A stretch of 64,000 nt of DNA from Apium graveolens. Its lineage: Eukaryota; Streptophyta; Magnoliopsida; Apiales; Apiaceae. The stretch covers positions 43,822,192 to 43,886,191 of the forward strand of contig NC_133657.1 in NCBI RefSeq assembly GCF_009905375.1, written 5' to 3'. The position numbers were made by a program, and so were the translations under genes. Below, piece by piece: positions 33,758-44,606 of this stretch. Positions within the stretch are counted from its first letter, which is position 1; each line of letters begins with the position of its first letter. The notes below the pieces were generated by a model. It was not told the DNA's origin, made no database searches, and was given only the letters and a program-made list of their open reading frames with translations.

Positions 33758-34926
33758 ATGGCACCCAAGAGAGCACGAACTATTGATAGCAGCAGCACAG
33801 TTCCTACTGCTGATTCATCGAGGGGTACTGCTACAAGGCCTCGGTTGACCGACAGAGCTGCGGAGGAGGAGTACACTAGGCTTTTAGGGAAGCCGATTCT
33901 GAAGGAGAGAGGGTTTTTACCATCGGGGAGGGATGGTGAGTTGCTATCCATGATTGTAGAGAAGGGGTGGATAGCTTTTTGTGAGTCGCCCGAAGCAGTG
34001 CTGATGAGCATGGTTCGCGAGTTCTATGCGAACGTGAAGGCCGAAAAGAATGGGTTTTCTGTGGTCCGAGGGCTGACGGTTGATTATCACCCAGCGGCGA
34101 TTCATCGTGTGATTGGGCAGCGAGAGAGGAAGCCCGAGAAGGAGAATTGGAATGAGAAGACTGCTGAGGATTTTGACTTGGATTTGATTTGTGCGACTCT
34201 CTGTAGGTTGGGCACAGATTGGACCTTCAAGACCGGCACTAATGAGTATCGCCACTTCCCGGCGATAGCTATGAACAGGTATGCCCGTGCATGGAATGCA
34301 TTTATTTATGTTAATATTTTGCCTTCTTCGCATGCACACTAGGTCACAGTTGAGAGAGCACAGTTGTTGTGGGGAATTCTTAATGAGGAGTACTATGTGG
34401 ACCTTGGTGAGTTTATCTACCAAGGAATTCTGAAGTTTTTGAGGGGCGCTAAGCATATGAACATCCCTTATGCATCCACGGTTACGAAGCTGTGCCGAGC
34501 AGTAGGAGTGAACTGGCCGGCTCATGAGCAGTTGCAGTTGCCGGCAGCTCCGATTGATTCTAGGACTCTGAACGGGATGCAGGAGTGTACCGGTGGTGAG
34601 CCCGAGGAGCATGGGTTGGGTTATCATCTTCCAAGAGGGCGTCCAGCACGAGGTGCTACTATGGCTAGGCCTAGGCGTGATGAGGCTGGTTCTTCGAGAG
34701 CTCAGGAGGGTGCTGGGATGGCTGATACCCAGTATAGGAGGCTTTCACGGCGGATGGATGCCATGTACGAGACGCAGAGCAGGTTTGCTCAGGAGCTCAC
34801 CCTTGCGTTAGGGACTTCTTTTCGGGCCTTGAAGCTGATATCCAGTGGCCAGTTTTTGGTGAGGACTCTGCATACCCGCCGCCTGATACTCCACCCACTA
34901 AGGGTGATGATGATGACTCTGAGTAG
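33758..34926 (+). pseudogene. Athila-1 ORF3 (plant transposon-type protein, env position)
   Basis: ATG in a good context (TTCAATGGC) opens a protein of about 390 residues. It starts basic (MAPKRART), then has the conserved body LLGKPILKERGFLPS, GWIAFCESPEAVLMSMVREFYANV, VRGLTVDYHPAAIHRVIG and LCRLGTDWTF, a family often labelled putative plant transposon protein in plant proteomes. TAG at 34340 breaks it (fits CAG to TAG). The frame resumes with LGEFIYQGILKFL and IPYASTVTKLCRAVGV, then a helical C-terminus (QYRRLSRRMDAMYE). A frameshift near 34820 displaces an acidic, proline-rich tail that ends at TAG 34924. No signal peptide or membrane helix is visible, so an envelope role is not supported. 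Function is unknown. Confidence 0.75.
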
Positions 34927-34975
34927 GTATACCTTGTGTTCCTTTCTACTACCTTCACTGGGGATAGTGAAGATT

Positions 34976-34991
34976 TTAAGTTTGGGGGTGG
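34976..34991 (+). other. Second, internal polypurine tract of Athila-1
   Basis: TTTAAGTTTGGGGGTG is identical over 16 bases to the tract that ends at 36100 against the 3' LTR. A counterpart exists in Athila-3 (44544-44559, minus strand). Confidence 0.55.
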
Positions 34992-35427
34992 TAGTTAAGG
35001 AATATTTTGTGTGTGTCATATAGCTGCATATTCGTGATAGTTTAGTTCATATAGTTGCATAATTTATACCATATAGTTTTTTTTATAGCTTTATTTGTTT
35101 ATCATGTCATGTAGCTCATGCATTTACCATGATCCCTTTTGCGATGATTTATCAACTGAATTGTGATATTGATGCGAGTGTAGTGATAGCATTAAAGTGA
35201 TATTGAGTCGTGTAGGTTGATATGCATGCTAGAAGCACTTGTAGTTTCACTAAGTCTTAGAGAATGCTTAAGGGCTAGATTGTTGTTATAATTTGATTAT
35301 TTTCGAGGTTAATCTATTTATTATGCTTAGAATTCGATAATAGGTTCTTAGTGATAAAGGCATGAAAAAGAAAAAAATGGAGTAAAAAAAATGGAATTTG
35401 TTGCTAGTTGTGGCTAGGCGTCAAATG

Positions 35428-35472
35428 GCTAGTAGCCAGCTCGCATGTTGTGCGAGTAGTCTAGGGTTGAGC
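35428..35472 (+). ncRNA. Conserved hairpin in Athila-1 3' non-coding region
   Basis: The stem CTCGCA/TGCGAG (35440-35445, 35451-35456) has a five-base loop and is flanked by GGCTAGTAGCC on the left and TAGTCTAGGGTTGA on the right. In Athila-3 the flanks are almost the same but the stem reads CTCATA/TATGAG, two compensatory pair changes. Confidence 0.5.
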
Positions 35473-36084
35473 AAGATGGAGCGAAACGCACTTGCACAGA
35501 AATTTTATAAAAAAAAAAGAAAAGAAAAAAATTGTGGTGTTTATGCATAATTGATCACGAGTGGGCTCTTTGGTATTCGAGTTATTAAGTTCTTAGGGGA
35601 CTTTGTGCCTAGTGACCTAAGGCTTTTAGAGTCTGGGATCCGCTAACCTAACACTCGCTACATGGATACCATTGTATAAGTCTTTTGTGGACCTCACTCA
35701 TTGCACGGTCAAATAAGTATTTATGTTGTGAATAAAAAGCATGATTCCGTAATAAACTCCAGAATTCTTGTAGTGTTGTATGTCACTTTGTGCCTAGAAT
35801 TTTTATTCTTTGTAAAATCATGTGATTACCTTGAGGATAGTCGAGTCATAATAATTGGTCTAGTTCCGAAGCATATCTGTTAAGCATCTGCACACACCAT
35901 GTTTCTGGCTGTATGTTCGTTTGCATGAGTTTATTGATCTTTAGTCGCCTAATTGCATTTGTTGAGTTGTTGCAATTTGGTTGGTTTGTTCGTAGTAAGG
36001 GGGATCGCTGCATTTTCATATAGATTGCATTCATGCATGTTTTTATTTATTTTTGAGTCTGTGACGCTTGAGGACAAGCATCGA

Positions 36085-36100
36085 TTTAAGTTTGGGGGTG
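36085..36100 (+). other. Terminal polypurine tract of Athila-1
   Basis: TTTAAGTTTGGGGGTG lies directly before the TGATAAGTGG start of the 3' LTR. Confidence 0.88.
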
Positions 36101-37544
36101 TGATAAGTGGCATTTTATACCACTTAGAACATCTTAAAATGTCTTAAATTGGTGCCTTGAAATCAAGTATTTTGTGTATTTGATGCGTTTTTCTAGTGTT
36201 TATGCATTTCAGGGTATTAGTTGCATTTCGGATGAGTAATCATCAAGAATAAGCCTTGGCATGTGTTCACCATTGCGAGAGGAAAGAAATGGGCAGATTA
36301 CGGCGAAGAAACGGAGCAAACTCAGGATTTTTCCAGAAGGGTCCTGAGCGCCCGCTCAGCAATGCTGAGCGGCCGCGCAGAAAGCTGAGCGCCCGCTCAG
36401 CTATGCTGAGCGGCCGCGCAGGGTCGGGAAAAAGACAATTTATTTTAGGACTTCTACTTCTGTTTGGCTTCCACTTCTATGTAATCTGAGTTTTATGGGA
36501 CTATTATATAAGTAGATTTGGAGATGTTTTCACGAGGTTGGATCGTGGTATTATGCAAGGAGCGAAGGAGATATGGAAGAAGACCGTTTTAGCACACAAC
36601 AACGAAGAGGAAGCATATTTTCTTATGATTCTTGTTTTGTTGTAATGTTGGATGCTAGTTTTCTTACTTTGAACCTATTTACTCTTGTGACGTACTCTGA
36701 TTTAATATAATTAGTTTAGTTATTATTTTCTTGTGTTTGTTTATCATGATTTCATATGAACCCATGATGACGATGAGTGCTATTATGGGCTAATCGTGAT
36801 CATGGGGTCGCAACGGATTTACTATGGAATTCTTTAGTTAATTGTTTAATACTTTAGTGTGTGATGATTGTATGATATCTAGTATTGGTTGTGCGTATTC
36901 GTCTTATGTGCGTCGCGAACATATAAGATAGGGTGTTAATCTCTTGTGAAGCGACGGTGGATCTTGAGATTTAGAACTTGCCATGCTAGCATAGGTTCAT
37001 GTATGATGTGCATGATTAGTGGGTAACTCTAACAGTTTTATTTGCCCTGTGTAATCAAAAGGAATAACTTGTGCTTAAATCGTTGTGTTGTCAATTTCTG
37101 TAGACATATAGGAACTCAACATAATTGATGACTATTCAACTTCTATCTTAATTGTGGATGTTTAGTAGAATGGTATTAGTACAATGAAAGTTGGCTTTTA
37201 TCAGTTTCGTGTTATTCGATTAATATCATCACTGTCACATGCTAAAGGTAATAACAATAACTATTGAAGGAAGTAGTAATGAAGTTGTGATCTCATGAGT
37301 GTTTTAATATTGTTAATTTGAAGTGTTAATTAAGTGATTAATTAAGTAGTTAATTGTAGTTAATGTTTAGTCAACAATTCTAAGTGTTAGTGTCTTAACA
37401 TTGAGAAGTAATCATACATTGGTGCGTGAGTTTAATTAAACAATAATTAGTCTGAGTCTCTGTGGGAACGAACTAGAAAGTATTCTATATTACTTGCGAA
37501 CGCGTATACTTGTCTGGATATTAGCATGTGTTTTCGCCCTAACA
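36101..37544 (+). repeat. Athila-1 3' LTR
   Basis: 1444 bases, collinear with the 5' LTR and of the same length, followed by the GTGAC duplication. It includes the GC cassette (36344-36421) and TATATAAG (36505-36512). The small ORF at 36256 that spans the cassette is absent from coding conservation and looks like chance. Confidence 0.95.
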
Positions 37545-37549
37545 GTGAC

Positions 37550-37830
37550 ACACTAGTCTTAATACATTATTATTGTCCCTTAATAATAATAGTCGACTAG
37601 GGACCTTTAGAAATTTTGATGCTATTCTCATAATCTCATTTGTAAGTCAAGTACTTGGAGATATAGAGTTTATATCATATTCAAGGACATTTATTAATCT
37701 TACATTTATATCCCAGTATATTAAGACATAATAAATTATAAAGGGAATAATCGATAGAACATAACGTTAATAATATAAATATCTTAAACTTAAACATTAT
37801 CGTGTTATCTCTAGGGCACAAACACTAACA
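37550..37830 (-). repeat. Copia-B 3' LTR, right segment
   Basis: It continues the LTR interrupted by Athila-1 and ends CACAAACACTAACA, the minus-strand LTR start TGTTAGTG. A minus-strand polypurine tract follows directly at 37831-37845 (plus strand ATCTCCTACTTGCAC). Confidence 0.85.
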
Positions 37831-39668
37831 ATCTCCTACTTGCACTAGAGCCAATCGCCCATGTATTTAATACTCATGGAACTAGTATTACCATTGTCCT
37901 TTTGTTGTGATAAAGCCGTAGTCAGTGGGTCAGCAATATTATCATTATTATGCACTTTACATATATATCTCCTTTATCATTAATCTCATTATAAGGTGAT
38001 ATCACCTAAGCACATGCCCAAACAATCTCCTTGGTTATTTCGAAAGCATCAATATATTCAGGTTCCATTATAGAATTGTCAATGTTCTTGCTGTGAACTA
38101 TTCCAGCTAACATCACTAAAATTTTGATAAAACACAAAACCAAACTTAGACATAAAATCATCCTTGTTTGTCCAAAAATTAGGTTCAGAAACTAGCACCA
38201 GTGTAATGCTTTACAACCAGTTCCCTATCTTCTCCATACATCAAAAATAAATCTTTAGTTCTCTTTAAGTATTTTCCGGTGACCCTCACATAGATTAGAC
38301 TAGTATCTTCTCCTCATGCTCAAAGCATACGAAATACATATCATTGCATATATTATAGATCCAGTTGCTGAAGCATATGGAACTTTCTCAACGGCCCTTA
38401 TCATCTAATGATCTAGGGAAAATTATCCTTTGAGATCACTTTCCCGTGAGACATCGAAACATATCATTTCTTTTCCTCCCGCATCCTAAAATGATGCAAT
38501 ACTTTTTCAATGTATGTACTTTGATTTAGGCCAATTAATCTTCTCAATTTATCTCTATAGATCTTTATCCCTAATATATAGGTAGTATCGCCTAAGTCTT
38601 TCATCGAGAAACTATTTCTCAACCAAGTCTTAACAACCTGTAGAGAAGGTATGTCATTTCTTATTTGTTGTATGCCTTCTACATATAATACTAGGAATGT
38701 CACATGGCTCCCACTAACCTTCTTGTAAACAAATAGTTCATCTTCATTTTGAATAAATCCAAACTCTTTGACTGTTCAACAAAATGAATATTCCATCTAG
38801 TTGAGGCTTGCTTCAATCTATAAATAGATAGCAGCAACTTACAGACCATCTTAGAAAACTTTGTATCGATAAAACCCTCATGTTGTATCATTTATACATC
38901 CTCTTCAAGGTTCCCATATAAGAAAGCGGTTTTGACATCCATTTTCCAAATCTCATAGTCAAAGTAAGCAGCTATTTCTAGCAAAATTCTGATGTACTTG
39001 ACCATAACAACTGGTGAAAAAGTCTCATCATAGTCTATACCATTATGTTTTTTAACCTTTTGCTACTAGTCACACCTTATAGGTCTGTACTTTACCATCC
39101 ATGTCAGTTTTCTTCTTGAAACCCCACTTGCACCCTATAGGTTTTACCCATTCGAGTGGATCAACTAAAGTCAATACTTTATTTTAATACATGAATTCCA
39201 TCTCGAATTTCATGGCCACCACCCATCTCTCGGAGTCTGGACTGTTCATAGCATCTTAGTAGGTGAGAGGCTTATCATTTATCCGTCAGTTTCACATCAC
39301 CATTTTGAGTCAAGAGAAATTCATAATATCTCCCAGGCTCATGGTGAATCCTTCTAGATCTACGAACAACATGTGTTTCCTGAACTTGATTACTTTCAAT
39401 ATTTTGATGTACATCCTTATCTCGTTCCAACTATGGTTTAATGTTATCATGTGGTTCTCGATCTTCATCAAGATGTATTATCCTCCCACTGATTTTCTTA
39501 GAAAGTAGTTCTCCCTCAAGAAATACAGCGATCCGAGGAACAAACACTTTATTCTCGGAAGGATTATAAAAATTATACCCTTTAGTCCTACTTGGGTATC
39601 CTAAAAAATAGCATCTATCTAACTTTGGTACAAGCTTGTTAGAGGCTAAATGTTTCACAAACGCTTCT
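37831..39668 (-). pseudogene. Copia-B pol remnant: RNase H end, reverse transcriptase, integrase end
   Basis: From right to left on the minus strand: integrase C-terminus (39431-39658; GYNFYNPSENKVFVPR), a linker, reverse transcriptase start (39000-39180), a middle part with LSIYRLKQASTRWN (38700-38891), and the region 38464-38703. There the catalytic YVDD box reads YVEG, which would abolish activity. The RNase H end (IADPLT-like, about 37850-37960) precedes the polypurine tract; most of RNase H is missing. Several stops and frame changes are present. Athila-2 begins at about 39669. Confidence 0.8.
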
Positions 39669-40964
39669 ATTAACTGGCATTTATATCCACTTATAACGCT
39701 TCATAAAGGCTTGATTTGGTGTTTTGTACTCGAGTTGTTTGTGTTTTTGATACATTTTTGTAGTGTTTTGCATTTCAGGACATAGCTGAAGGAAGAAGGA
39801 GATTTAGCATTATTTTGGTGCTAAATAGGTGTTAGGAAGGTTCCTTAAATGTTCTCTTGTTGATCGCCATCAAAAACCAGCAAATAAAACAGAAGTCAAA
39901 AGATTTTCCAGTAGCTTAGCGCACCCGCGATGTGTTAGCGCGCGGTCGCGCCGCTTTGGCAGAAGTACAGCGCGCCTGCGCTGGGATAGCGCGCGGCCGC
40001 GCCGGGTCGAATTCCTAGAATCCTGAATTGATTAGAAGATGGATTTTTTGGACTTCTCTTCTGAATGGGCTGCTATATAAAGACTATCTAAAGATGATTT
40101 TCATAACAAAGACTAAGGAGAAGACGGCGAGAAGATCAAGGAGCACAAATACAACGAAGGCGAAGAGGATCTAGTTTGTTCTTGTGTGAGTTCGGGTATG
40201 AACTAATCGTTATCGTGGGGTTATAACGGATTTATTTATGGATTTCAACAGTTAATTTGTTTCGATATCTTAGTGTGTGGTGATTGTATAATATCCTAGC
40301 ATTGGTTGTGCTTATTCGTCTTATATGTGTCATAAACATATAAGATAGCGTGTTAATCTCTATTGAAGCAAAAATGAATTTAGAGGTTTAGAACTTGCCA
40401 TGCTAGCATTGGTTCATGTATTTATTATGCATGATTTGTAGATAATTTTAACCATCTTACTTGCCCTATGTAATCACGATAGATAACTTGAACATTAAAC
40501 CTTTATATTGTCAAATTCTATAGACATATAGGGTCTCAACATACTTGGTGTCAATTCAGCTTCTATCTCTTTTGTGGATGTCTGGTAGTATGGTAATCGT
40601 GCAATGAAAGTTGGCGTTTACTAGTTTTGTGTTATCTTATTAGTTATCATCACCATTGCATGCTAAGTTTAAGAACAATGACTTTGAATGAAGTATTTAA
40701 TGAAGTTAGAATCCCATGTTTGTCTCATATAGTAAATCAACCTCTTTAATCTCTTAGTTAATTGCATGTTAGTTAATTTTTAGTTATAAAACAAATCAAA
40801 TTGTTATTCGTCTTAGCATTGAACAATAGCCATATCATTGTTGCATAAGTGCATAAATCTTAAGTTAACAAAAAGAGTCTCTGTGGGAATGAACTAGAAG
40901 GATTCTAAATTACTTGTGAACGTGTATACTTGCGTGAATATTAGCGTGTATTTTCGTCCTAACA
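39669..40964 (+). repeat. Athila-2 5' LTR
   Basis: The start is approximate: AACTGGCATTTATATCCAC aligns with the AAGTGGCATTTTATACCAC start of Athila-1. The end TTTTCGTCCTAACA is clear. It contains a GC-rich cassette of a different flavour (39918-40012; GCGCGCCTGCGCTGG and GCGCGCGGCCGCGCC) and a TATATAAAG box at about 40075, 60 bases after it. Later blocks match the Athila-1 LTR. Confidence 0.85.
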
Positions 40965-40970
40965 AGTTTT

Positions 40971-40988
40971 TGGCACCGCTGCTGGGGA
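40971..40988 (+). other. Primer binding site of Athila-2
   Basis: TGGCACCGCTGCTGGGGA is the tRNA-Asp primer site with two C-to-T or G-to-A type changes relative to Athila-1. Confidence 0.88.
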
Positions 40989-41104
40989 CTCGGTGTTTAT
41001 TTTTAGTTTATGTGTTTGTCATCAATGGTCGGTGAAGTTCACTGACTCGGATATTTTTACTTACTTGGGTACTTGTTGTATTTCAGGTACTCTAGAGTGC
41101 GTTT

Positions 41105-41573
41105 ATGTAAACACATTCTCGATCTCGTAAAAGAACACTGGATAAAGCTAAGTGCTGGTTATATTCTCTACCAGCAGGTTCTATCACCAAATGGGAGGAT
41201 CTTGCTCAAATGTTTCTCACTAAATTATTCCCTATGGCGAAGACAGCTGCAATCAGGAATGCTCTTACTCAGTTTCGCAGCAATCTGGAGAATCTTTGTG
41301 TGAGGCTTGGGATCGCTACAAAGAGATGCTTAGGAAGTGTCCTCACCATGGCATGCCTGATTGGATAATCATAAATTGTTTCTATAATGGTTTGGGCGCA
41401 CAGTCTAGACCAATGCTCGATGCAGCATCAGGTGGAGCCTTATGGGCTAAGAGCTATGATGAAGCTTATGAGTTGATTGAGCTAATGGCTTCTAATAAAT
41501 ACTAGAAGCCAATACAGAGAATGTCACAAGGCAAGGTAGCAGGAGTTCTAGAAGTGGATACAGCTACTGCTAT
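41105..41573 (+). pseudogene. gag: Athila-2 gag, 5' part
   Basis: The gag ATG is followed at once by TAA (fits CAA to TAA), then a TRKRT-type basic stretch. About 350 bases of the gag domain found in Athila-1 are deleted at 41151, where DKAK joins sequence equal to CWLYSLPAGS. The open stretch 41296-41505 retains CEAWDRYKEMLRKC and GLGAQSRPMLDAA. It is interrupted at 41573 by the minus-strand solo LTR. Confidence 0.85.
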
Positions 41574-41908
41574 TGTGGCGCCCTCCAAACCCGGGTCAGA
41601 AGTTTGGGGTCCACACACATACACCTTATTTATAACCTGCTTATAACAATAATAAAGATAATAATAATATGCCGTGACCCTACTTATCAACTAACACGGA
41701 TCGCAACAGGTTAAAGTATGCACACAAGCCAACCACACTTACTTATATTACAAACCATTCAAATCCCAACTATCCAACTCAGAACTGAGTATTAAACATT
41801 ATTACAAACTTTTTACAAACTTAAATTATTCCAAAAGAAGCCTACTAGCTCAACTCGATCAACCTGAACCCCTAGATCTCGCGCTGGACTGGGGATCCTC
41901 GGTACCAA
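41574..41908 (-). repeat. Solo LTR, left segment
   Basis: 335 bases, the LTR 3' end (U5 side) in minus-strand sense, ending in ACCAA, the target duplicated by Athila-3. No ATG exon like that of Tekay-1 is evident here; the corresponding region is near the Athila-3 insertion. Confidence 0.85.
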
Positions 41909-43361
41909 TGTTAGGGCGAAAACACGCGCTAATATTCACGCAAGTATACGCGTTCGCAAGTAGTATAAGATATAAATCAGATTCGTTCCCATAGAGACTG
42001 GTTTAGGTTAAGTTCAATTTATGCACCTATGCAACAATGTATGGTTATCGCTCAATGCTAAGACAAATAACAAATTGGGTTTTTATTAAACTAAGAGATT
42101 ATACTAAATAACATTAACTAAGAGAATTGAAGTTGAATTACTATATATGACAAACATGGGATTCTAACTTCATTAAATACTTCATTCAATAGCCTTATTG
42201 TTTTTAACCTTAGCATGTGATGGTGATGACACTAATCAGATAACACGAAACTGATAAACGCCAACTTTCATTGCATGAGTACCATTCTACCAGACATCCA
42301 CAAAAGAGATAGAAGCTGAATAGGCACCAATTATATCGAGACCCTATATGTCTATAGAATTTGACAACATAACGGTTTAAGCACAAGTTATCTATCTTGA
42401 TTACATAGGGCAAGTAAAACGGTTAGAGTTACCTACGAATCATGCATACACATACATGAACCTATGCTAGCATGGCAAGTTCTAAACCTCTATATTCACT
42501 GTCGCTTCAATAGAGATTAACACGTTATCTTATATGTTAGCTACGCACATAAGACGAATAACCACAACCATACTAGGATATCAATCAATCACCACACACC
42601 AAGATATCGAAACAATTAACTATTGAAATCCATAAGTAAATCCGCTAGAATCCCATGACAACGATTAGCCCATAATCAAACTCATCGTCACCATGGGTTC
42701 CAATGAAAGCATGGTATAAACAAGGTCTTAATAAACTAAATAATAATCAAAGTACGAATAAACGAGATCTAGGTTCAACAAGAATGAAAACAAGCATCCA
42801 AAGTTACAACTAATTCAAAGAATCACAAGTTGAAAACAAGATCTTCTTTTTCGGAGTTGTTCTGTGCTTCTAGGTCTTCTCCTTGGTATCCCAATCTTCC
42901 CGGATGATGAAAACCCTTTTTTTTAAGTATATATACGCCCCTAGTGGACCTGAACCCTTAAAATCGTCAAATTCTACTCAAAAAAGGCTTTTTCAGCGAA
43001 ATCAGCGACCAGCCGCGCCCTGAGCGGCCGCTCAGCTCTGCTGAGCGGGCGCTCAGCTACTGACTGGGAAAAATATTCTGATGAATCTTGTTTTGGCCAT
43101 AACTTGAGTTCTACTCGTCAGAATTAGGCGATTCAACTGCCCACGCGAAGCTATTGAGATTCTCTACAACTTGAAAATGGCCTTGGCTTCCAATTCTGAT
43201 CACTTTTCATCATATTTCCTTTAAAAGCTCTTTTCTTCCTTTAACTGATACCTGAAATGCATTAACACAAAAATACATCAAAATACCAACAACTTGAGTC
43301 CAAAACACCAATTTAAGCTTGTAATAAAGCAATTCCAAGTGGATATAAAATCCACTTATCA
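41909..43361 (-). repeat. Athila-3 3' LTR
   Basis: Plus strand TGTTAGGGCG to CCACTTATCA. It contains the GC cassette (43012-43058) and a minus-strand TATATATA-type box near 42928-42937. A polypurine tract (43362-43375, minus strand TCAAGTTTGGGGAT) adjoins it. Confidence 0.92.
43012..43058 (-). promoter_or_regulatory. GC-rich palindromic cassette in the Athila-3 3' LTR
   Basis: Contains CGGCCGCTCAGC and GCTGAGCGGGCGCTCAGC; hairpin CGCTCAGC-AGA-GCTGAGCG on the minus strand. Located about 75 bases upstream of the minus-strand TATA box, as in Athila-1. The 5' LTR version (48447-48515) has one extra CTCTGAGCGGCCGCTCAG unit. Confidence 0.6.
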
Positions 43362-44040
43362 CATCCCCAAACTTGAATCGATGCTTGTCCTCAAGCATAA
43401 ACAGACTCAAAACTACAAAACAAACCTAATGCATGAATGCAACTATGTGAATGCAACTAAATGATAATGCAATCGATCCCCTCAGAATAACCATAACCAA
43501 ATGAATAAACCAATGCCTCTAAGAATGCAATAACTTGAAATAGAGTTCAAATAAATCTCACAAACCAACTCACAAACCAGAAACGTGCGTGTGTGGATGC
43601 TTAACAGATATACTCTCGATACTAGATCAATAACTATAACTTATCTATCATCGAAACAATCAAAAGTTTATAAATAGAATAGACAATAAACGCATTATGA
43701 CTCACAACACCTCCTTTCTACTAGAGTTATACGAGGATTCACATTATTATTGAACACATAACAAAGATGCTTATTTGATCGTGCAATGAATGAGGTCCCA
43801 AAAGACTTATACAATAATACCCATGTAGCGAGCGTTAGGTTAGTGGATCCCAGACTATAAAAGCCTTAGGTCACTAGGCACAAAGTCCCCTAAAACTTAA
43901 TAACTCAAGTATTAAAGAGCTCAGTCTTGATCAATTATGCATAAACACATACTTTTTTCTTTCTTTTTTTTTCTTTTTTTTCACTTTTCTTTTTTTTTTC
44001 AACAATTTCTGAATGAGTGCGTTTCGCTCCATCTCATTCA

Positions 44041-44090
44041 ACCCTAGACTACTCATAAAAATATGAGCCGGCTACTAGCCATTTGACACT
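44041..44090 (-). ncRNA. Conserved hairpin in Athila-3 3' non-coding region
   Basis: The minus-strand stem CTCATA/TATGAG with a TTTT loop (44052-44067) lies between GGCTAGTAGCCGG and TAGTCTAGGGT. See the Athila-1 counterpart at 35428. Confidence 0.5.
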
Positions 44091-44543
44091 TAGCCTTACA
44101 ACAACTAGCAATGAAATCCAAGTTTTTCTCCAGATAAAAAGAATCAGTGTTTTTACGTCACTACGAGAAGATCACAAATTCTAAATATAACCAAGTGATT
44201 AAATCTCAACAACAAACAAGTATGATCATGATCTAGATCAAAAGCAACCCTATAAGACTTTGTGAAAATATTTGTTTCTGGCATGCAAATCAATTCATTA
44301 GAACTTAAACATCCCTCTATTCGTCATCACCACACTGAAATCAACATCAACTTATCAAATATCATAGTTCATCTTAAGGGATCATGCTAAATATGCATGA
44401 AAATGCAACTATATGAAATTACATAAAAAAACAAATATGTCCTAAATGAACAATCATACAAAAATATGAATGAACTACAACTAAACATGCAACATGAATC
44501 TATATGAATCTATATGGACACACACTACTAATCCTTACATTAT

Positions 44544-44559
44544 CACCCCCAAACTTAAA
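44544..44559 (-). other. Second polypurine tract of Athila-3
   Basis: The minus-strand sequence TTTAAGTTTGGGGGTG is identical to the internal and terminal tracts of Athila-1. It lies about 1.2 kb before the Athila-3 3' LTR, just downstream of the fused ORF. Confidence 0.55.
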
Positions 44560-44606
44560 ATTTTCAATGTCCTCATTGAAGGTAATAATAAGGATTTCAG
44601 GCATAC

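Larger units (their letters stand above)
34927..36090 (+). other. Athila-1 3' non-coding region
   Basis: About 1.16 kb without a convincing gene. It holds a second polypurine tract (34976-34991), an A-rich tract (35368-35395 and 35509-35531) around a conserved hairpin (35428-35472), and AT-rich sequence up to the terminal polypurine tract. Athila-3 retains the same order of parts in 43376-44600. Confidence 0.7.
26356..37544 (+). mobile_element. Athila-1: nearly complete Ty3/gypsy Athila element
   Basis: Two LTRs of 1444 bases each (26356-27799, 36101-37544), direct repeats GTGAC on both flanks (26351-26355, 37545-37549), a tRNA-Asp primer site, gag, protease, reverse transcriptase, RNase H, integrase, ORF3 and a polypurine tract make a full-length 11.2 kb element. 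LTRs differ by roughly one to two percent by eye, so it is young. It carries few breaks: two gag frameshifts, isolated stops in gag and pol, and one stop plus one frameshift in ORF3. It is the best-preserved autonomous-type copy here, although not intact. Confidence 0.95.
25097..39668 (-). mobile_element. Copia-B: Ty1/copia element, minus strand, interrupted by Athila-1
   Basis: The 3' LTR is split: 25097-26355 and 37550-37830, with Athila-1 between and GTGAC on both sides. Without Athila-1 the LTR is about 1540 bases. Polypurine tract, RNase H end, reverse transcriptase and integrase end follow to 39668, where Athila-2 starts. The remainder is presumably beyond the right edge of Athila-2, outside the window. 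CAATA before 25097 is the possible target duplication. Confidence 0.85.
43376..44606 (-). other. Athila-3 3' non-coding region
   Basis: No gene seen. It contains a covarying hairpin (44041-44090), T-rich tracts near 43953-44000, and a second polypurine tract (44544-44559). It is collinear with 34927-36090 of Athila-1 despite substantial divergence. Confidence 0.7.

Noticed and set aside
33944..34627. Minus-strand ORF of 227 codons
   Set aside because: Antisense to Athila-1 ORF3; the sense strand has the conserved protein and a good start context.
33758..34926. Envelope gene in the env position of Athila-1
   Set aside because: No signal peptide, membrane helix or cysteine pattern is visible in ORF3, so I describe it only as an ORF of unknown function.
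42210..42413. Minus-strand ORF repeated at 47648-47851
   Set aside because: Present twice because it lies in the two Athila-3 LTRs; no coding constraint and absent from Athila-1 LTRs.
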